Positions 16,660 to 25,859 of a stretch of DNA of 64,000 bases are shown here, piece by piece. The stretch covers positions 1,171,367 through 1,235,366 of the forward strand of contig NZ_CP045670.1 in assembly GCF_017161325.1 (NCBI RefSeq). Direction: 5' to 3'. The first letter of the stretch is position 1; every line of letters starts with the position of its first letter. The notes under the pieces were generated by a model that saw nothing but the letters and a program-made list of their open reading frames with translations, ran no database searches and had not been told where the DNA came from. The position numbers and the translations under genes are program-made. The DNA is from Treponema pedis. GTDB lineage: Bacteria; Spirochaetota; Spirochaetia; Treponematales; Treponemataceae.

Positions 16660-16681
16660 TCTATTGCTCCTCAAGTAAAAA

Positions 16682-19102
16682 CTACCAAACGGAAGCTTCA
16701 CGGCGTTCTCTTGCCATAAGTTCCTGCTTTAAACCGAGCTCAAGAAGCTGAGCTACATCTATTATCAACGAAACGGAACCGTCTCCTAAAATTGAAGCTC
16801 CCGCAATTCCGGGTGAATTTGTAAACTGGTCTTTCAGAGGCTTAATTACAACGTCTTCTTCACCTATTAAGCTGTCAACCATTAAGCCTACTTTTTTCTC
16901 TTCGGTTCCTATAACAACTATATAATTATAGCCGTCTTCATCGGTTTCCGCGGAATTAATACCGAATAAACGGTTCAATCTTAAAAGACTGTATACTTCA
17001 TCTCTGACGTTAAAAACCTCATAGTTGTCTATTCTGTTAATTTCTTCCGGTTTTACACGATGACTTTCAATAACCGAAGTAATGGGAATTGAGTAAACTT
17101 CTTCTCCGACCTTAATTAAAAGACCCTTTATAATAGCCAAAGTAAGAGGCAATTTAATTATAAACCTCGTACCTACGTTCGGTTCGGATTCTACCGTAAC
17201 CGTTCCGTTCAGTTTCTCAATATGAGTCTTTACTACGTCCAATCCCACTCCGCGGCCGGAAACGTTGGAAATTGTTTTACTTGTGGAAAATCCGGGTGCA
17301 AATACAAGCTGAAAAGCCTCTACATCCGTTAAATTTTTATTGGGATGAAGAATACCGCGCTCTACGGCCTTTTGTTTTACCGCTTCGACATCAATACCGT
17401 GACCGTCATCGGTAACTTCAATTACAATCATATTTCCTTCGTTGCTGGCCTTTAAAAGAAGCGTTCCCTGTTCAAGTTTTCCCAACTTTTTTCTCTCCGA
17501 AGGAGATTCTATTCCGTGGTCGAGGGAGTTTCTTACGCAGTGCATTATAGGGTCAAGCAAGTCTTCTACAACCGATTTATCAAGCTCCGTATCTTCACCT
17601 TCAATTACAAGCTGAACGTCTTTTTTCAAGTCGCGTGAAAGGTCGCGCACTACACGCGGGAAGCGGCTGAAAATCTGACTTATAGGAACCATTCGTATTT
17701 TCATTACGCCTTCCTGAAGCTCTCCTGAAATTCTTCCCAAGTTTTGAGCCGAAGACTTAAATTTGGTAACCGCCGCTTTCATGGAAGAATCGAATGAACC
17801 GAAAAGTTCTAAAAGGTCCGAGTACTCGTTTACCAAATCCTGTTTTATCGTATTGATATCGTAACCTTGCTGTATTTTTCCAAGATAATCCGGAATTTTA
17901 TCCAGCAATTTTCTTGTTTTATCTTTATATATTGTGTTGGAATTTTGAAACCCGGAATACAAATCGCTGAATTCCATTGCGCTTTGGTTTAAAGAAGCCT
18001 TTGTAATAACGGTTTCGCTTACAAGGTTTAAAAGATAATCTATGCGTTTTGCATCTACGCGCAAGATGGAACCGGAAGAGTGCATTCCCCCTGAGGGGCC
18101 GCCCTGAGGGGCACCCTGAACGGCTTGAGGTTTTTTATCGGTTTGTTCCGAAGCCTTGGAAGCGGCTATTTCGGCATTTACCGCACTTTCCGTTTTCGAT
18201 GCGGACGGGGCGGCTTCTTTTACCGGCTCTGCAAGTTTTTCTTTTTGAGCGGAAACCTGCCCTTCTTTTACATGTGCGGTTGCCGCCGCAAGAGAAATTT
18301 GCTCCGCATTTACGGAAAGCGTTACATCGCTTATAAAACCGGCTTTTTCAACGGCGTTTTTATTTGCCGAAGAAGATATAAAATAAACTACGGTTTCGTG
18401 AAAAACATCTTCATATAAGGCGTCAAAATCGGGAACGGTTTTTAAAACGCTTCCCTGCTGCTTAAGTGCGGCAAATACCTGAATACCGCCTACGGAATTC
18501 ATCAAATTGGATTCATCGAATTTTACCGTAACCGCATAAAGGTTTTCGCCTTTTTGTACCGTTTCGTTCAGCTCTAAAATTTCGTATTCGGAAAAATAAT
18601 CCGTAAGTTGTAAACCGGAGCTTGAAGGTGCCGGAGCCTGTTTGACCGGCTGTACGGCGGCAGGCTTTGGAGCCGCCTGTTTTGCCTGTTTTTGCGCTCC
18701 CTTTTTTTCAGGGATAAACGACCTGAGCTGAGCTACAATTCCTGAAACATCATCCGAATAAATATTTCTTGAAGCTCTCGCATTAAGCATAAGCTTAATA
18801 ATATCAATCGATTTTAAAAGTATATCGACCGTTTGCCCCGTTACTTCTACAAACCCGCTTCTGATTGCATCAAGCAAGTCTTCCATGGCATGAGTAAACT
18901 GTGATAACTCAGTCATTTCAACGGTGGCAGAACCCCCTTTTAAGGTATGAGCGGCTCTGAATATTTCATCGATAGCATTGCGGTCATTAGGATTTTGCTC
19001 TATAACCAAAACATTGCTCTCAAGCGTTTCTACCTGCTGTTCGGCTTCACTGAAGAAATCTTTTAAAAGCTCTTCATTATTGATGTCAAGATAATCACTC
19101 AT
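16682..19102 (-). CDS. cheA: Chemotaxis histidine kinase CheA
   Basis: An 806-residue CheA with P1 (HPt) at residues 1-130 carrying the phosphorylated His52 in AAHTLKGGS, then a proline/alanine/glutamine-rich linker. A P2-like domain (about 160-270), a second low-complexity linker, P3 dimerisation and the P4 ATPase follow (N-box VRNSLDHGIE, G1 DDGHGID, G2 GRGVGLDVV, TRFIIKLPLTLAI). The P5 CheW-like domain is at the C-terminus. It phosphorylates CheY. The ATG is 6 nt after a TAAAAT -10 box and has no Shine-Dalgarno, so the operon mRNA may be leaderless. Confidence 0.96.
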   Translation of the reverse strand: MSDYLDINNEELLKDFFSEAEQQVETLESNVLVIEQNPNDRNAIDEIFRAAHTLKGGSATVEMTELSQFTHAMEDLLDAIRSGFVEVTGQTVDILLKSIDIIKLMLNARASRNIYSDDVSGIVAQLRSFIPEKKGAQKQAKQAAPKPAAVQPVKQAPAPSSSGLQLTDYFSEYEILELNETVQKGENLYAVTVKFDESNLMNSVGGIQVFAALKQQGSVLKTVPDFDALYEDVFHETVVYFISSSANKNAVEKAGFISDVTLSVNAEQISLAAATAHVKEGQVSAQKEKLAEPVKEAAPSASKTESAVNAEIAASKASEQTDKKPQAVQGAPQGGPSGGMHSSGSILRVDAKRIDYLLNLVSETVITKASLNQSAMEFSDLYSGFQNSNTIYKDKTRKLLDKIPDYLGKIQQGYDINTIKQDLVNEYSDLLELFGSFDSSMKAAVTKFKSSAQNLGRISGELQEGVMKIRMVPISQIFSRFPRVVRDLSRDLKKDVQLVIEGEDTELDKSVVEDLLDPIMHCVRNSLDHGIESPSERKKLGKLEQGTLLLKASNEGNMIVIEVTDDGHGIDVEAVKQKAVERGILHPNKNLTDVEAFQLVFAPGFSTSKTISNVSGRGVGLDVVKTHIEKLNGTVTVESEPNVGTRFIIKLPLTLAIIKGLLIKVGEEVYSIPITSVIESHRVKPEEINRIDNYEVFNVRDEVYSLLRLNRLFGINSAETDEDGYNYIVVIGTEEKKVGLMVDSLIGEEDVVIKPLKDQFTNSPGIAGASILGDGSVSLIIDVAQLLELGLKQELMARERREASVW

Positions 19103-19108
19103 ACTTAT

Positions 19109-19136
19109 ATTTTATACTATTTTAGAGATTAGTCAA
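19109..19136 (-). promoter_or_regulatory. Promoter of the cheA operon, leaderless geometry
   Basis: TTGACT (19131-19136), a 16-bp spacer and TAAAAT (19109-19114) on the minus strand. Only 6 nt separate the -10 box from the cheA ATG. Confidence 0.7.
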
Positions 19137-19280
19137 TATGTGAAAGGCTTTTTTTACGTTTTTATTGAAAAAACTTATCATAAATCGCTAAAAACCGTAG
19201 TCTTACGCAAAAACTAATATTTTATGTATTTTTTCCCGATAATATTAAAAACCGTTATAAATAATAGCCAATCTTATAGA

Positions 19281-19309
19281 TTGACAATTATCGGTTAAGA
19301 TTGTAAAAT
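19281..19309 (+). promoter_or_regulatory. Promoter of the putative outer-membrane pair
   Basis: TTGACA (19281-19286), a 17-bp spacer and TAAAAT (19304-19309). The ATG is 11 nt downstream and no Shine-Dalgarno is visible, so the leader would be only a few bases. Confidence 0.7.
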
Positions 19310-19320
19310 TAAGTATTATT

Positions 19321-20475
19321 ATGTTTGCAAATGTAAAGAAACTGTGCTGTTTGACGTTTTTGCTGTTTACGGTTTTAACGGCACCGGCTCAAAATATATC
19401 CATTCCTCATTTTGAAAGCGTTAACACGTTTTACGGTATAGGTTCTTCGCCTTATATAGGCGCAAACTCCGTATCCGATTTAATATTAAGATTTTCCCCT
19501 TCACATATTTTGTATATGGATTTAAGTATAAATGCCGATATACAAAAACTGTTGAATTTTTTTTCTCCCGTTTCCGACTACCGCAAACCTGGAAAATTCG
19601 ATTTTTTGGGAGCGTCCGTAAATTTTCCGCATATTAAAAACAATCTTCTTTCGGTAGGCGTTTTTACCGGTTTTTACGATTATCTGGGCTCCGATTCGCT
19701 TTTACAGGAACACATAAAAGAAAAACTGCCCGAACCGGATTTCAGAAAAAGATACCCCGCTTCGGCTTTCAGGCCGCAAAATACGGTTAAAGGAACAGGA
19801 TTTACGGTTCACGGGGCGCTTAAATCGGGTTTTTATATGGGGCTTTATTCATATTGGAACGAAGAGTTGCGGGAAAATCTGAGAATAAGCGGAGATGTCC
19901 GTTTCGGCGGCAATTTCGATTTTTTTTCATTCGACTTTTTTGCAGGAGCGGCCTTGCCGCTAAAAATAAAGCAGTCGGAATTCAGAACCGGAATTACAAT
20001 GTTGTTTAAGGCGGACGATTATTACGAATTCTTTACCGAAGCGGGAGTTGCGAAAATAAGTATTGCGGATATATCTCCGAATCTGTTTATGTCCAATTTT
20101 TACGCTTCGTTTGAAGCCCGTATAAAACATGATAAGGTTAATACCGCAATAGCTTGTTTTATATCTCCGGTATTTTTACTTCCGGCCGGCATAAACGACC
20201 CGGCTTTAAAAGATTCTTTTTTTACGGGGTTAAATACAATGCTTACTTTCGGAAGCCTTAATTTATATAATGTGGAAGGAGGGTTTTCCGTATTGGCAAG
20301 CGTAAACCCGCAAAAGCCGGCTCTGATTACCCCTTTTTCGTTTTCCATAAGCCCGTTTATTGCATTTAAGATAAACAAGATAGAATTCGATTGCAGAATT
20401 CCTATAAATCCTTTAATGTATAATAATTTAAAACAAATGTTTACAGGTCAAATTTCCATAAAGGCGGTGTTTTGA
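19321..20475 (+). CDS. Exported beta-rich protein, putative outer-membrane barrel
   Basis: A 384-residue protein with a clear signal peptide (VKKLCCLTFLLFTVLTAPAQ) and no further helices. The rest is rich in aromatic-flanked beta strands with Gly and Tyr/Phe turns (FYGIGSSPYIGAN, FDFFSFDFFAGAALPL). It ends in a terminal Phe (QISIKAVF), a feature of BamA-assembled barrels. I do not recognise a named family; treponemal conserved outer-membrane-like proteins look like this. The next gene starts within its stop codon and has the same design, so they are likely made together. The barrel is inferred from composition only. Confidence 0.6.
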   Translation: MFANVKKLCCLTFLLFTVLTAPAQNISIPHFESVNTFYGIGSSPYIGANSVSDLILRFSPSHILYMDLSINADIQKLLNFFSPVSDYRKPGKFDFLGASVNFPHIKNNLLSVGVFTGFYDYLGSDSLLQEHIKEKLPEPDFRKRYPASAFRPQNTVKGTGFTVHGALKSGFYMGLYSYWNEELRENLRISGDVRFGGNFDFFSFDFFAGAALPLKIKQSEFRTGITMLFKADDYYEFFTEAGVAKISIADISPNLFMSNFYASFEARIKHDKVNTAIACFISPVFLLPAGINDPALKDSFFTGLNTMLTFGSLNLYNVEGGFSVLASVNPQKPALITPFSFSISPFIAFKINKIEFDCRIPINPLMYNNLKQMFTGQISIKAVF

Positions 20476-21335
20476 TGAAAATTTTAAAAAAGCTGATAAT
20501 TTTAACGGTTTTATTTACGGCAATAAGCGCCGCTTATACAGTTGAAATCGAAATTGCCGCGGAAGCGGGGAATTTCGCGTTCAGCTCGGACGGTGTTTTA
20601 AAAAAAATGCCCGATTTCGGCTTCAGGCTGATTTTGGACGAAGATTTGGGAAAAAACATTCACGGACGGCTTGCCGTAAGACGTACGCCCGGTTTCGGCA
20701 ATTCCATATGGGGAAGAATAGCTTATGTAACCGATTCCATAAAAATTTCAATAGGCCCCGCCTTGGGCTTTTTAAATTCCAATAAATTTGAAAAAGATTT
20801 TATAACTCTTTTTCAGCCGGGCTTCGGAACTTCAATGTCGTTTAGAACGCCTAAGGGTTTTTTGGCGGAAGTGGATACGAATTTTGCGGTTCCTCTTACA
20901 CCGGCAAAAACAAGCAGAATTTATTTGCAGGACGGTTTTTTCGAACTCGGTTGGAATTTCCCGAACATAACCGCATCGTTAAAGATTTCACAAAAAACAA
21001 AAACTTCCGTTAAAGATAATGATGAAATTTTTATTTCGCTTACGGATATGGGAATGTACACAATGGTATATTCAAAACCTTCACGTTTCAGAATTCCTTT
21101 AAATGTTTTTTTTAGAATTAACAGATATGAAAAAAGAGCCGGCTCTCTTTTAAAAGACAGTATAGGAAGTGTTGTTTTGGAAACGGGACTTGAACATACT
21201 ATAAGCAGCGAAGTTGAATGGTTTGTAAATTTCGGCGCGGGCTTGTTCTCGTTTTCATTTGAAAAAAAAGGCGAAGCTGTAAAAGGGTTTTTCTTTAATA
21301 CGGACGCGGGCGTGAGAATTTCCGTCGGCAGTTAA
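20475..21335 (+). CDS. Exported beta-rich protein, putative outer-membrane barrel partner
   Basis: The ATG overlaps the previous stop by one base (TGATG), giving a 286-residue protein; a TTG one codon earlier is a less likely start. An N-terminal signal peptide (KKLIILTVLFTAISAAYT) precedes a Gly/aromatic, strand-rich body with repeated turns (GRLAVRRTPGFGNSIWGR, PALGFLNSNKFEKDF). The C-terminus (FFNTDAGVRISVGS) resembles a final barrel strand but lacks a terminal Phe. The family is not recognised. Translational coupling suggests the two proteins share a compartment or complex. Confidence 0.6.
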   Translation: MKILKKLIILTVLFTAISAAYTVEIEIAAEAGNFAFSSDGVLKKMPDFGFRLILDEDLGKNIHGRLAVRRTPGFGNSIWGRIAYVTDSIKISIGPALGFLNSNKFEKDFITLFQPGFGTSMSFRTPKGFLAEVDTNFAVPLTPAKTSRIYLQDGFFELGWNFPNITASLKISQKTKTSVKDNDEIFISLTDMGMYTMVYSKPSRFRIPLNVFFRINRYEKRAGSLLKDSIGSVVLETGLEHTISSEVEWFVNFGAGLFSFSFEKKGEAVKGFFFNTDAGVRISVGS

Positions 21336-21355
21336 ACAAACCCACGTCCGTTTAT

Positions 21356-21397
21356 TTTAAGTTGCCGGTTTATAAATCAACCGGAACTTAAATTTTT
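21356..21397. terminator. Bidirectional terminator between barrel gene and tsaD
   Basis: TTTAAGTTGCCGGTT (21356-21370) pairs with AACCGGAACTTAAA (21379-21392) with one bulged G, then TTTTT. It separates convergent genes. Confidence 0.75.
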
Positions 21398-21405
21398 AAT
21401 TCTCT

Positions 21406-22422
21406 TTATCTTTTTCCTTTTTTGCTGAAACCTTCAACTCTTGCGGAAGCTTCAATCGTAAAGGGACTTCTGTCGCCCCGCTTTAAAAAGTGATACCCTA
21501 AACCGGCAATCATTGCGGCATTATCGGTACAAAATTTTAAAGACGGAAAAATACATTTTAATTCCGTATGCTCGGCAAGTTTTGCCCGCAATAGAGAATT
21601 TGCCGCAACTCCTCCGCCTGCAACAACGGTTTTAAGTCCCGTATCGATTGCAGCGTCTATAAGAGGCCGTAAAAGAATTTTTACCGCGCGCAGCTGAAAT
21701 GCCGCCGCTATATTTTCATTTGTTTTTTCAAAATCTTTATTCCAAAAGCGGTCAAGCTGATTTATAACCGCCGTTTTTAAGCCGGAGTACGAAACATCGT
21801 ATTTATGCCCTTCTTTGTGAATTATCGGCATAGGGAAATTAGCGGCCTTGGGGTTGCCTTTTTGTGCAAGTTTATCTATTACGGCTCCTCCCGGATAGCC
21901 CAGATTATAAAACTTTGCAACCTTATCAAAGGCTTCTCCCGGTGCATCGTCAATTGTCGTGCCGAGTACTTCAATATCGTCGAAATTATTTACTTTACAA
22001 ATAATGGAATGGCCTCCCGAAACTAAGAGCCCCAAGTACGGATATTCTATTTCATTTTCCAAATGACCGGCATATAAATGCCCCAACATGTGATTTACCG
22101 CAATAAAGGGCTTTCCTGAAGTCCAAGCTAAGGTTTTTGCAAAGGTTAAGCCTACCAAAAGGGAGCCCATAAGACCGGGACGGCTTGTAGCGGCAATTCC
22201 GTCAATATCGTCTATTGTTAATCCCGCCTCGCTTAAGGCGTGTTTTACAGTGGGCAAAATCCATTCGGTATGTTTACGGCTTGCTATTTCGGGAACCACT
22301 CCGTTGTATATTTTATGAAACGGAATTTGGGTTGCAACAATATTGCTTAAAATTGTTTTACCGTCTTCTACAACCGCCGCCGCCGTTTCATCGCATGATG
22401 TTTCTATTCCAAGTATTTTCAT
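21406..22422 (-). CDS. tsaD: tRNA N6-adenosine threonylcarbamoyltransferase TsaD
   Basis: TsaD transfers the threonylcarbamoyl group to A37 of ANN-decoding tRNAs. The 338-residue protein has the ASKHA nucleotide-binding start GIETSCDETAAAVV, the metal-binding HMLGHLYAGH motif (about residues 110-120), the LVSGGHS phosphate loop and the C-terminal VAGGGVAANSLLR. Length is normal. AGAGG precedes the ATG. It lies downstream of the polysaccharide deacetylase gene on the same strand, with a 27-bp gap. Confidence 0.97.
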   Translation of the reverse strand: MKILGIETSCDETAAAVVEDGKTILSNIVATQIPFHKIYNGVVPEIASRKHTEWILPTVKHALSEAGLTIDDIDGIAATSRPGLMGSLLVGLTFAKTLAWTSGKPFIAVNHMLGHLYAGHLENEIEYPYLGLLVSGGHSIICKVNNFDDIEVLGTTIDDAPGEAFDKVAKFYNLGYPGGAVIDKLAQKGNPKAANFPMPIIHKEGHKYDVSYSGLKTAVINQLDRFWNKDFEKTNENIAAAFQLRAVKILLRPLIDAAIDTGLKTVVAGGGVAANSLLRAKLAEHTELKCIFPSLKFCTDNAAMIAGLGYHFLKRGDRSPFTIEASARVEGFSKKGKR

Positions 22423-22449
22423 AATTATAAAACCTCTTTTTTACCGGTT

Positions 22450-23697
22450 TTATTGAGAAGCCCGATTTTCTTTAGAAATTGTAGAAAACGAATAACCTTC
22501 TTTTATAAGCTCCGGGTACATTTCTTTAAGCAAAATTGCAAGTTGCGGTGTAAATATGTGTCCTATCATAATTGCGCTGCCTCTTGCCGAAGCTATTTCA
22601 AGTCCCTGTGCAATTTGCTTTTGCAAATGTTCCACAGTTTTTTCGTTATCAAGGAAAACCGCTCTTTCCCAAATTTTAAAATTCATTTCTTTTGCCGTTT
22701 TAGGCACAACACTTTTTGCCGTAGTTCTTGAATCCAAAAAATAAATATTTTTTTCACGGCAAAGCTCAAGTACTACCCGCATTGCATTTTCATCGGAAGT
22801 TATGAGCGAGCCTTCGTGATTATTCATTCCTGCAACCGGGGCAATTTCTTCGATGTTGGAAGAAACGATTTGTCTTATTTCTTCCGCGCTCATTCCGGGC
22901 TGGATTGAACCTTCTCCCGGGTTAATGTTTAAATTAACGGACTGCATAGGCTGATGTAAAATAAGCTCCTTACCGGAAGACCGGATTCTTTTTGCGGCTT
23001 CCGCAGAATGGGCAAGCCTCGGCAATACCGCAATAGTACACGGAAACGGCAAGTCTAAAAAAAGCTTCAGCTGTTCCAAACTATGACCTGCATCGTCAAA
23101 TACGAAAATAAGTCGTCCCTTTTCGGGAAGTTCCGGCAAATCTTTTATGGGGACATTTCCTTCATTAGCCGTAAGCTTTGCAATGCTTTCCGTTTCGGAA
23201 GGTTTTACCGGTTTAGGAATATCTTTAGGGGGCTCGGGTCTTGGCTCTTTCCCCGCACCGCCGGTTTTAGGTTTTTCCGTTTTTTCGGAGGGTTCGGACT
23301 TATGGAGCTTTGCAGAACCTTCAGACTGTACAGGTTTTTCGGAAGTTGCCGGCTTGGACGGTTTATCCGCCGTTTCCGTCCTATCTTTTTTTACGTTATC
23401 TTTGAGTTTTTCATTTTTGTTTTCCGAAAGAGGAGATTGTATTTCCTCTTGCCTTACGGAAGGTTTATTTTCAATTCCGTTTTGTGTACGGCCTGAAAAA
23501 TTTTTTCTTTTATCCTGTTCTACCGCAGGTTTTATAAATAAAAAAACGGCAATTAAAATAATACAGACGGCAAAAAGCCCTGCCGCCAAACCCGTATAAT
23601 TAAGGGTATTTTTTTTTGAATTTTTCCGTTTTGTTGATTTTTTAGCCGCCGTTTTTTTCGGAGAGGCTTTTTTTGAACTTTCTTTTTTTTTCGCCAT
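22450..23697 (-). CDS. Divergent polysaccharide deacetylase (YibQ/DUF610 type), membrane-anchored
   Basis: A 415-residue protein with a very basic Lys/Ser-rich cytoplasmic N-terminus, one TM segment (about residues 34-54) and a low-complexity Lys/Pro/Glu linker (about 60-190). The C-terminal divergent polysaccharide deacetylase domain (about 195-410) has LIFVFDDAGHS, ELILHQPMQS, NNHEGSLITS and IMIGHIFTP. The family is related to NodB deacetylases but its substrate is unknown; an envelope role is inferred from the anchor. A near-consensus promoter lies 11 nt before the ATG and there is no Shine-Dalgarno. Confidence 0.87.
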   Translation of the reverse strand: MAKKKESSKKASPKKTAAKKSTKRKNSKKNTLNYTGLAAGLFAVCIILIAVFLFIKPAVEQDKRKNFSGRTQNGIENKPSVRQEEIQSPLSENKNEKLKDNVKKDRTETADKPSKPATSEKPVQSEGSAKLHKSEPSEKTEKPKTGGAGKEPRPEPPKDIPKPVKPSETESIAKLTANEGNVPIKDLPELPEKGRLIFVFDDAGHSLEQLKLFLDLPFPCTIAVLPRLAHSAEAAKRIRSSGKELILHQPMQSVNLNINPGEGSIQPGMSAEEIRQIVSSNIEEIAPVAGMNNHEGSLITSDENAMRVVLELCREKNIYFLDSRTTAKSVVPKTAKEMNFKIWERAVFLDNEKTVEHLQKQIAQGLEIASARGSAIMIGHIFTPQLAILLKEMYPELIKEGYSFSTISKENRASQ

Positions 23698-23708
23698 AGC
23701 CGGAAAAC

Positions 23709-23737
23709 AGAATAAACCTTAGTTTAAAATTTGTCAA
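23709..23737 (-). promoter_or_regulatory. Promoter of the polysaccharide deacetylase gene
   Basis: TTGACA (23732-23737), a 17-bp spacer and TATTCT (23709-23714) on the minus strand. The ATG is 11 nt past the -10 box, leaving a leader of about 4-5 nt without a Shine-Dalgarno. Confidence 0.7.
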
Positions 23738-23782
23738 CAGGGAAATCAATTTATCAAAGACATAGAAAAATCAATGCGGAGT

Positions 23783-24238
23783 TTACGGGGTATTCAGCTT
23801 TTTTAATACCATAATTTCTTTCAGACTGCCGGTATAAGGCTTTTTATTATCGTCTAAAAAAGAAAGAGAACCGTCTTCATTTTTAAAAAAGAATTCGGAA
23901 GGCACATTGTTGGGAAAATATAAAACAATTACTCCGTCCTTTCCCAACAGCCAATTACCCTGTATTATTTTCGGTACGGCGGAAGTCCGTCCGCCCGCTT
24001 TTTTAAAAAGTAAAACTCTGGCTGTTTTATCGGCCTTAAATTCTACGGAATAAACCGAAATGCCGCTTTTTTCGGCAGGAAATTCCGTAGAATAAACACC
24101 TAAAAAAGCATCTTTATAAGGCTCGGAAGGTTCGGGTTCGGGCCCTGCACTTGGAGCGCTTTTGCACGAAGATATTCCGCTTAAAAAAAATACGGTAAAA
24201 GCGGTTAAAATTAAACCCTTTAAAAGTTTTATTTTCAA
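23783..24238 (-). CDS. Small lipoprotein of unknown function
   Basis: A 151-residue protein with a lipoprotein signal peptide (LLKGLILTAFTVFFLSG then ISSC, with Cys about residue 26), a Pro/Glu-rich tether and a small beta-rich C-terminal domain (SVEFKADKTARVLLFKKAGG, IQGNWLLGKDGVIVLYF). The pattern of a signal-like strand set with GxW resembles NlpE-like or lipocalin-like meters, but I do not assign a family. It follows the NifU-domain gene by 3 bp and is probably cotranscribed with it. Confidence 0.75.
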   Translation of the reverse strand: MKIKLLKGLILTAFTVFFLSGISSCKSAPSAGPEPEPSEPYKDAFLGVYSTEFPAEKSGISVYSVEFKADKTARVLLFKKAGGRTSAVPKIIQGNWLLGKDGVIVLYFPNNVPSEFFFKNEDGSLSFLDDNKKPYTGSLKEIMVLKKLNTP

Positions 24239-24241
24239 AAC

Positions 24242-24469
24242 TTATTCCGCAATAACTTCGGTAACTTCGGGGAACATATCTTTTAAAGTCTCTTCCACTC
24301 CGAGTTTTAAGGTATAGGTAGCCATAGGGCATGAGCCGCAGGCACCTTTTAAGCTTACAAACACTTTTCCGTCTTCCGAAACCGAATTAAGCTCTATATC
24401 CCCTCCGTCCGCCTGTAATCTCGGCCGGATTATATCTATTGCTTTTTGAAGTTCTTCTTTAACCAACAT
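24242..24469 (-). CDS. NifU C-terminal (Nfu) domain iron-sulfur carrier
   Basis: A 75-residue stand-alone Nfu domain that should carry or deliver [4Fe-4S] clusters to apo-proteins. The defining DGGDIEL motif and CGSCPMA (C-x2-C) are present. It is preceded by GGAG and lies in a dut-nfu-lipoprotein run on the minus strand. Confidence 0.93.
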   Translation of the reverse strand: MLVKEELQKAIDIIRPRLQADGGDIELNSVSEDGKVFVSLKGACGSCPMATYTLKLGVEETLKDMFPEVTEVIAE

Positions 24470-24547
24470 AAAATTCTCCTACAATTAAGTTTTATAAAAA
24501 CAAATATATAAAAATAAGGCTCTAAAGGCAAATTTTATAAAAAAAAT

Positions 24548-24988
24548 TTAAGCAATTCCCGTAGAACCGTATCCTCCCGCGCCCCTTGCCGTATCGGAGA
24601 GTTTTTCTTTTTCCGTAAATTCGGCTTGAACGACGGGAGAAATTACCGCTTGAGCTATGCGGTCGCCCTTTTCTATTTTAAAATCTTCGCTTCCGAGGTT
24701 TATAAGCAAAACGCAAAGCTCTCCTCGATAATCGGAATCGACGGTGCCGGGCGTATTTAATACGGTTATCCCGTGCTTTAAAGCAAGTCCGGAACGCGGA
24801 CGTACTTGCAGCTCCATGCCTTCAGGTAGTTCTACGGAAAGCCCGGTAGGTACGAGATATCTTTGCATAGGCTTTAAAATAACGGGCGTTTCAATATATG
24901 CGCGTAAATCCGCTCCGGCAGAACCTTGTGTTTTATACTCCGGTACGGAAGCCTCTTTTTTCAGTTTAATAAAAACGGGAATTGACAT
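24548..24988 (-). CDS. dut: Deoxyuridine 5'-triphosphate nucleotidohydrolase
   Basis: dUTPase hydrolyses dUTP to dUMP, limiting uracil in DNA and supplying dTMP synthesis. The 146-residue trimeric-type enzyme has all five motifs: [32 protein letters not shown] (with the catalytic Asp), KGDRIAQ and the C-terminal [10 protein letters not shown]. Length is normal. It is the first gene of the dut-nfu-lipoprotein run and divergent from the DUF4912 gene. No clear Shine-Dalgarno precedes the ATG. Confidence 0.97.
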   Translation of the reverse strand: MSIPVFIKLKKEASVPEYKTQGSAGADLRAYIETPVILKPMQRYLVPTGLSVELPEGMELQVRPRSGLALKHGITVLNTPGTVDSDYRGELCVLLINLGSEDFKIEKGDRIAQAVISPVVQAEFTEKEKLSDTARGAGGYGSTGIA

Positions 24989-25092
24989 AGAGCTTAGTTT
25001 AACACATTTTTAATTTTAAATCTAGAATACAAAAAGCGATAAAATACCTGCCCTGTTTACAAAGCTGTAGACATAAGTTTAAATGCGAACCC

Positions 25093-25121
25093 TTGACACA
25101 AACCGTTTTTTTGCATTATAC
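25093..25121 (+). promoter_or_regulatory. Promoter of the DUF4912-GH57 operon
   Basis: TTGACA (25093-25098), a 17-bp spacer and TTATAC (25116-25121), followed by an AGAGG Shine-Dalgarno before the GTG start at 25140. Confidence 0.8.
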
Positions 25122-25139
25122 TTTTAAAGAGGAAAACGT

Positions 25140-25859
25140 GTGAAGTTATCAAAAACTTATTTAGAATCTGTTGCCGCAGATGAGCTTTTACGGCTTGCAG
25201 AAATATACGGGCTGTATGTTCCGAAAGGACTTAACCGTAATTTTATAATTGAAGAACTCTTGGAACTTGAAGAATACGGTGAAGACGAAATTTCTCCGCA
25301 CACGGGAAACCGTAAAAAGAAATTTTATGAAGAAGAACCTGACGATGACCCTAAGAAAGTTAAATTGTTTAAAGGACTTCCGTCTTCTTACAATTCTACG
25401 GAAATACGGATACTTTTAAGAGATCCTATGTGGCTGTTTGTTTTTTGGGATTTTTACAGACCGTCTTTTAAAACTATAACCGAAGATATGCAATTCGATT
25501 CTTTTATTTTACGCGTTATGCTTTTTTATGAAAATAACCGAAGCGAACCTTATGATTATTATGATATAGATATAAGCAAGGAAGATACGGGAAGATATAT
25601 TTTTCTTTCTTTTGATGATGTTTTGACGCGCGTAAATCTTTGCGTACGGTTTTCGGACGAAACCGTTAAGGTTTTAGCGGAATCGAATTTTATTCACCTT
25701 AACCGAAAAAATATCCCGAATGCTCTTTGCCTTCTGGAAAATAATGTTAATACGGTTTCGGCTCTTTCAGGTATTTCAATTTTAAAAAAGAGCCATTTTA
25801 AAAATTACAGACAAGCATTCCGCGATAATAAAGATGAGGAGGAAAAAAGTGAAAAATAA
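25140..25859 (+). CDS. DUF4912 domain protein
   Basis: A 239-residue cytoplasmic protein starting at GTG behind AGAGG. The N-terminal 50 residues resemble a Rho-N/SAP-like helical motif (LLRLAEIYGLYVPKGLNR). The remainder is the DUF4912 domain (LLRDPMWLFVFWDFYRP, DIDISKEDTGRYIFLSF, SALSGI). The function is unknown. DUF4912 genes are often found beside GH57/DUF1957 genes, as here, where the two genes overlap by 11 bp, hinting at a shared role in alpha-glucan metabolism. Confidence 0.8.
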   Translation: MKLSKTYLESVAADELLRLAEIYGLYVPKGLNRNFIIEELLELEEYGEDEISPHTGNRKKKFYEEEPDDDPKKVKLFKGLPSSYNSTEIRILLRDPMWLFVFWDFYRPSFKTITEDMQFDSFILRVMLFYENNRSEPYDYYDIDISKEDTGRYIFLSFDDVLTRVNLCVRFSDETVKVLAESNFIHLNRKNIPNALCLLENNVNTVSALSGISILKKSHFKNYRQAFRDNKDEEEKSEK

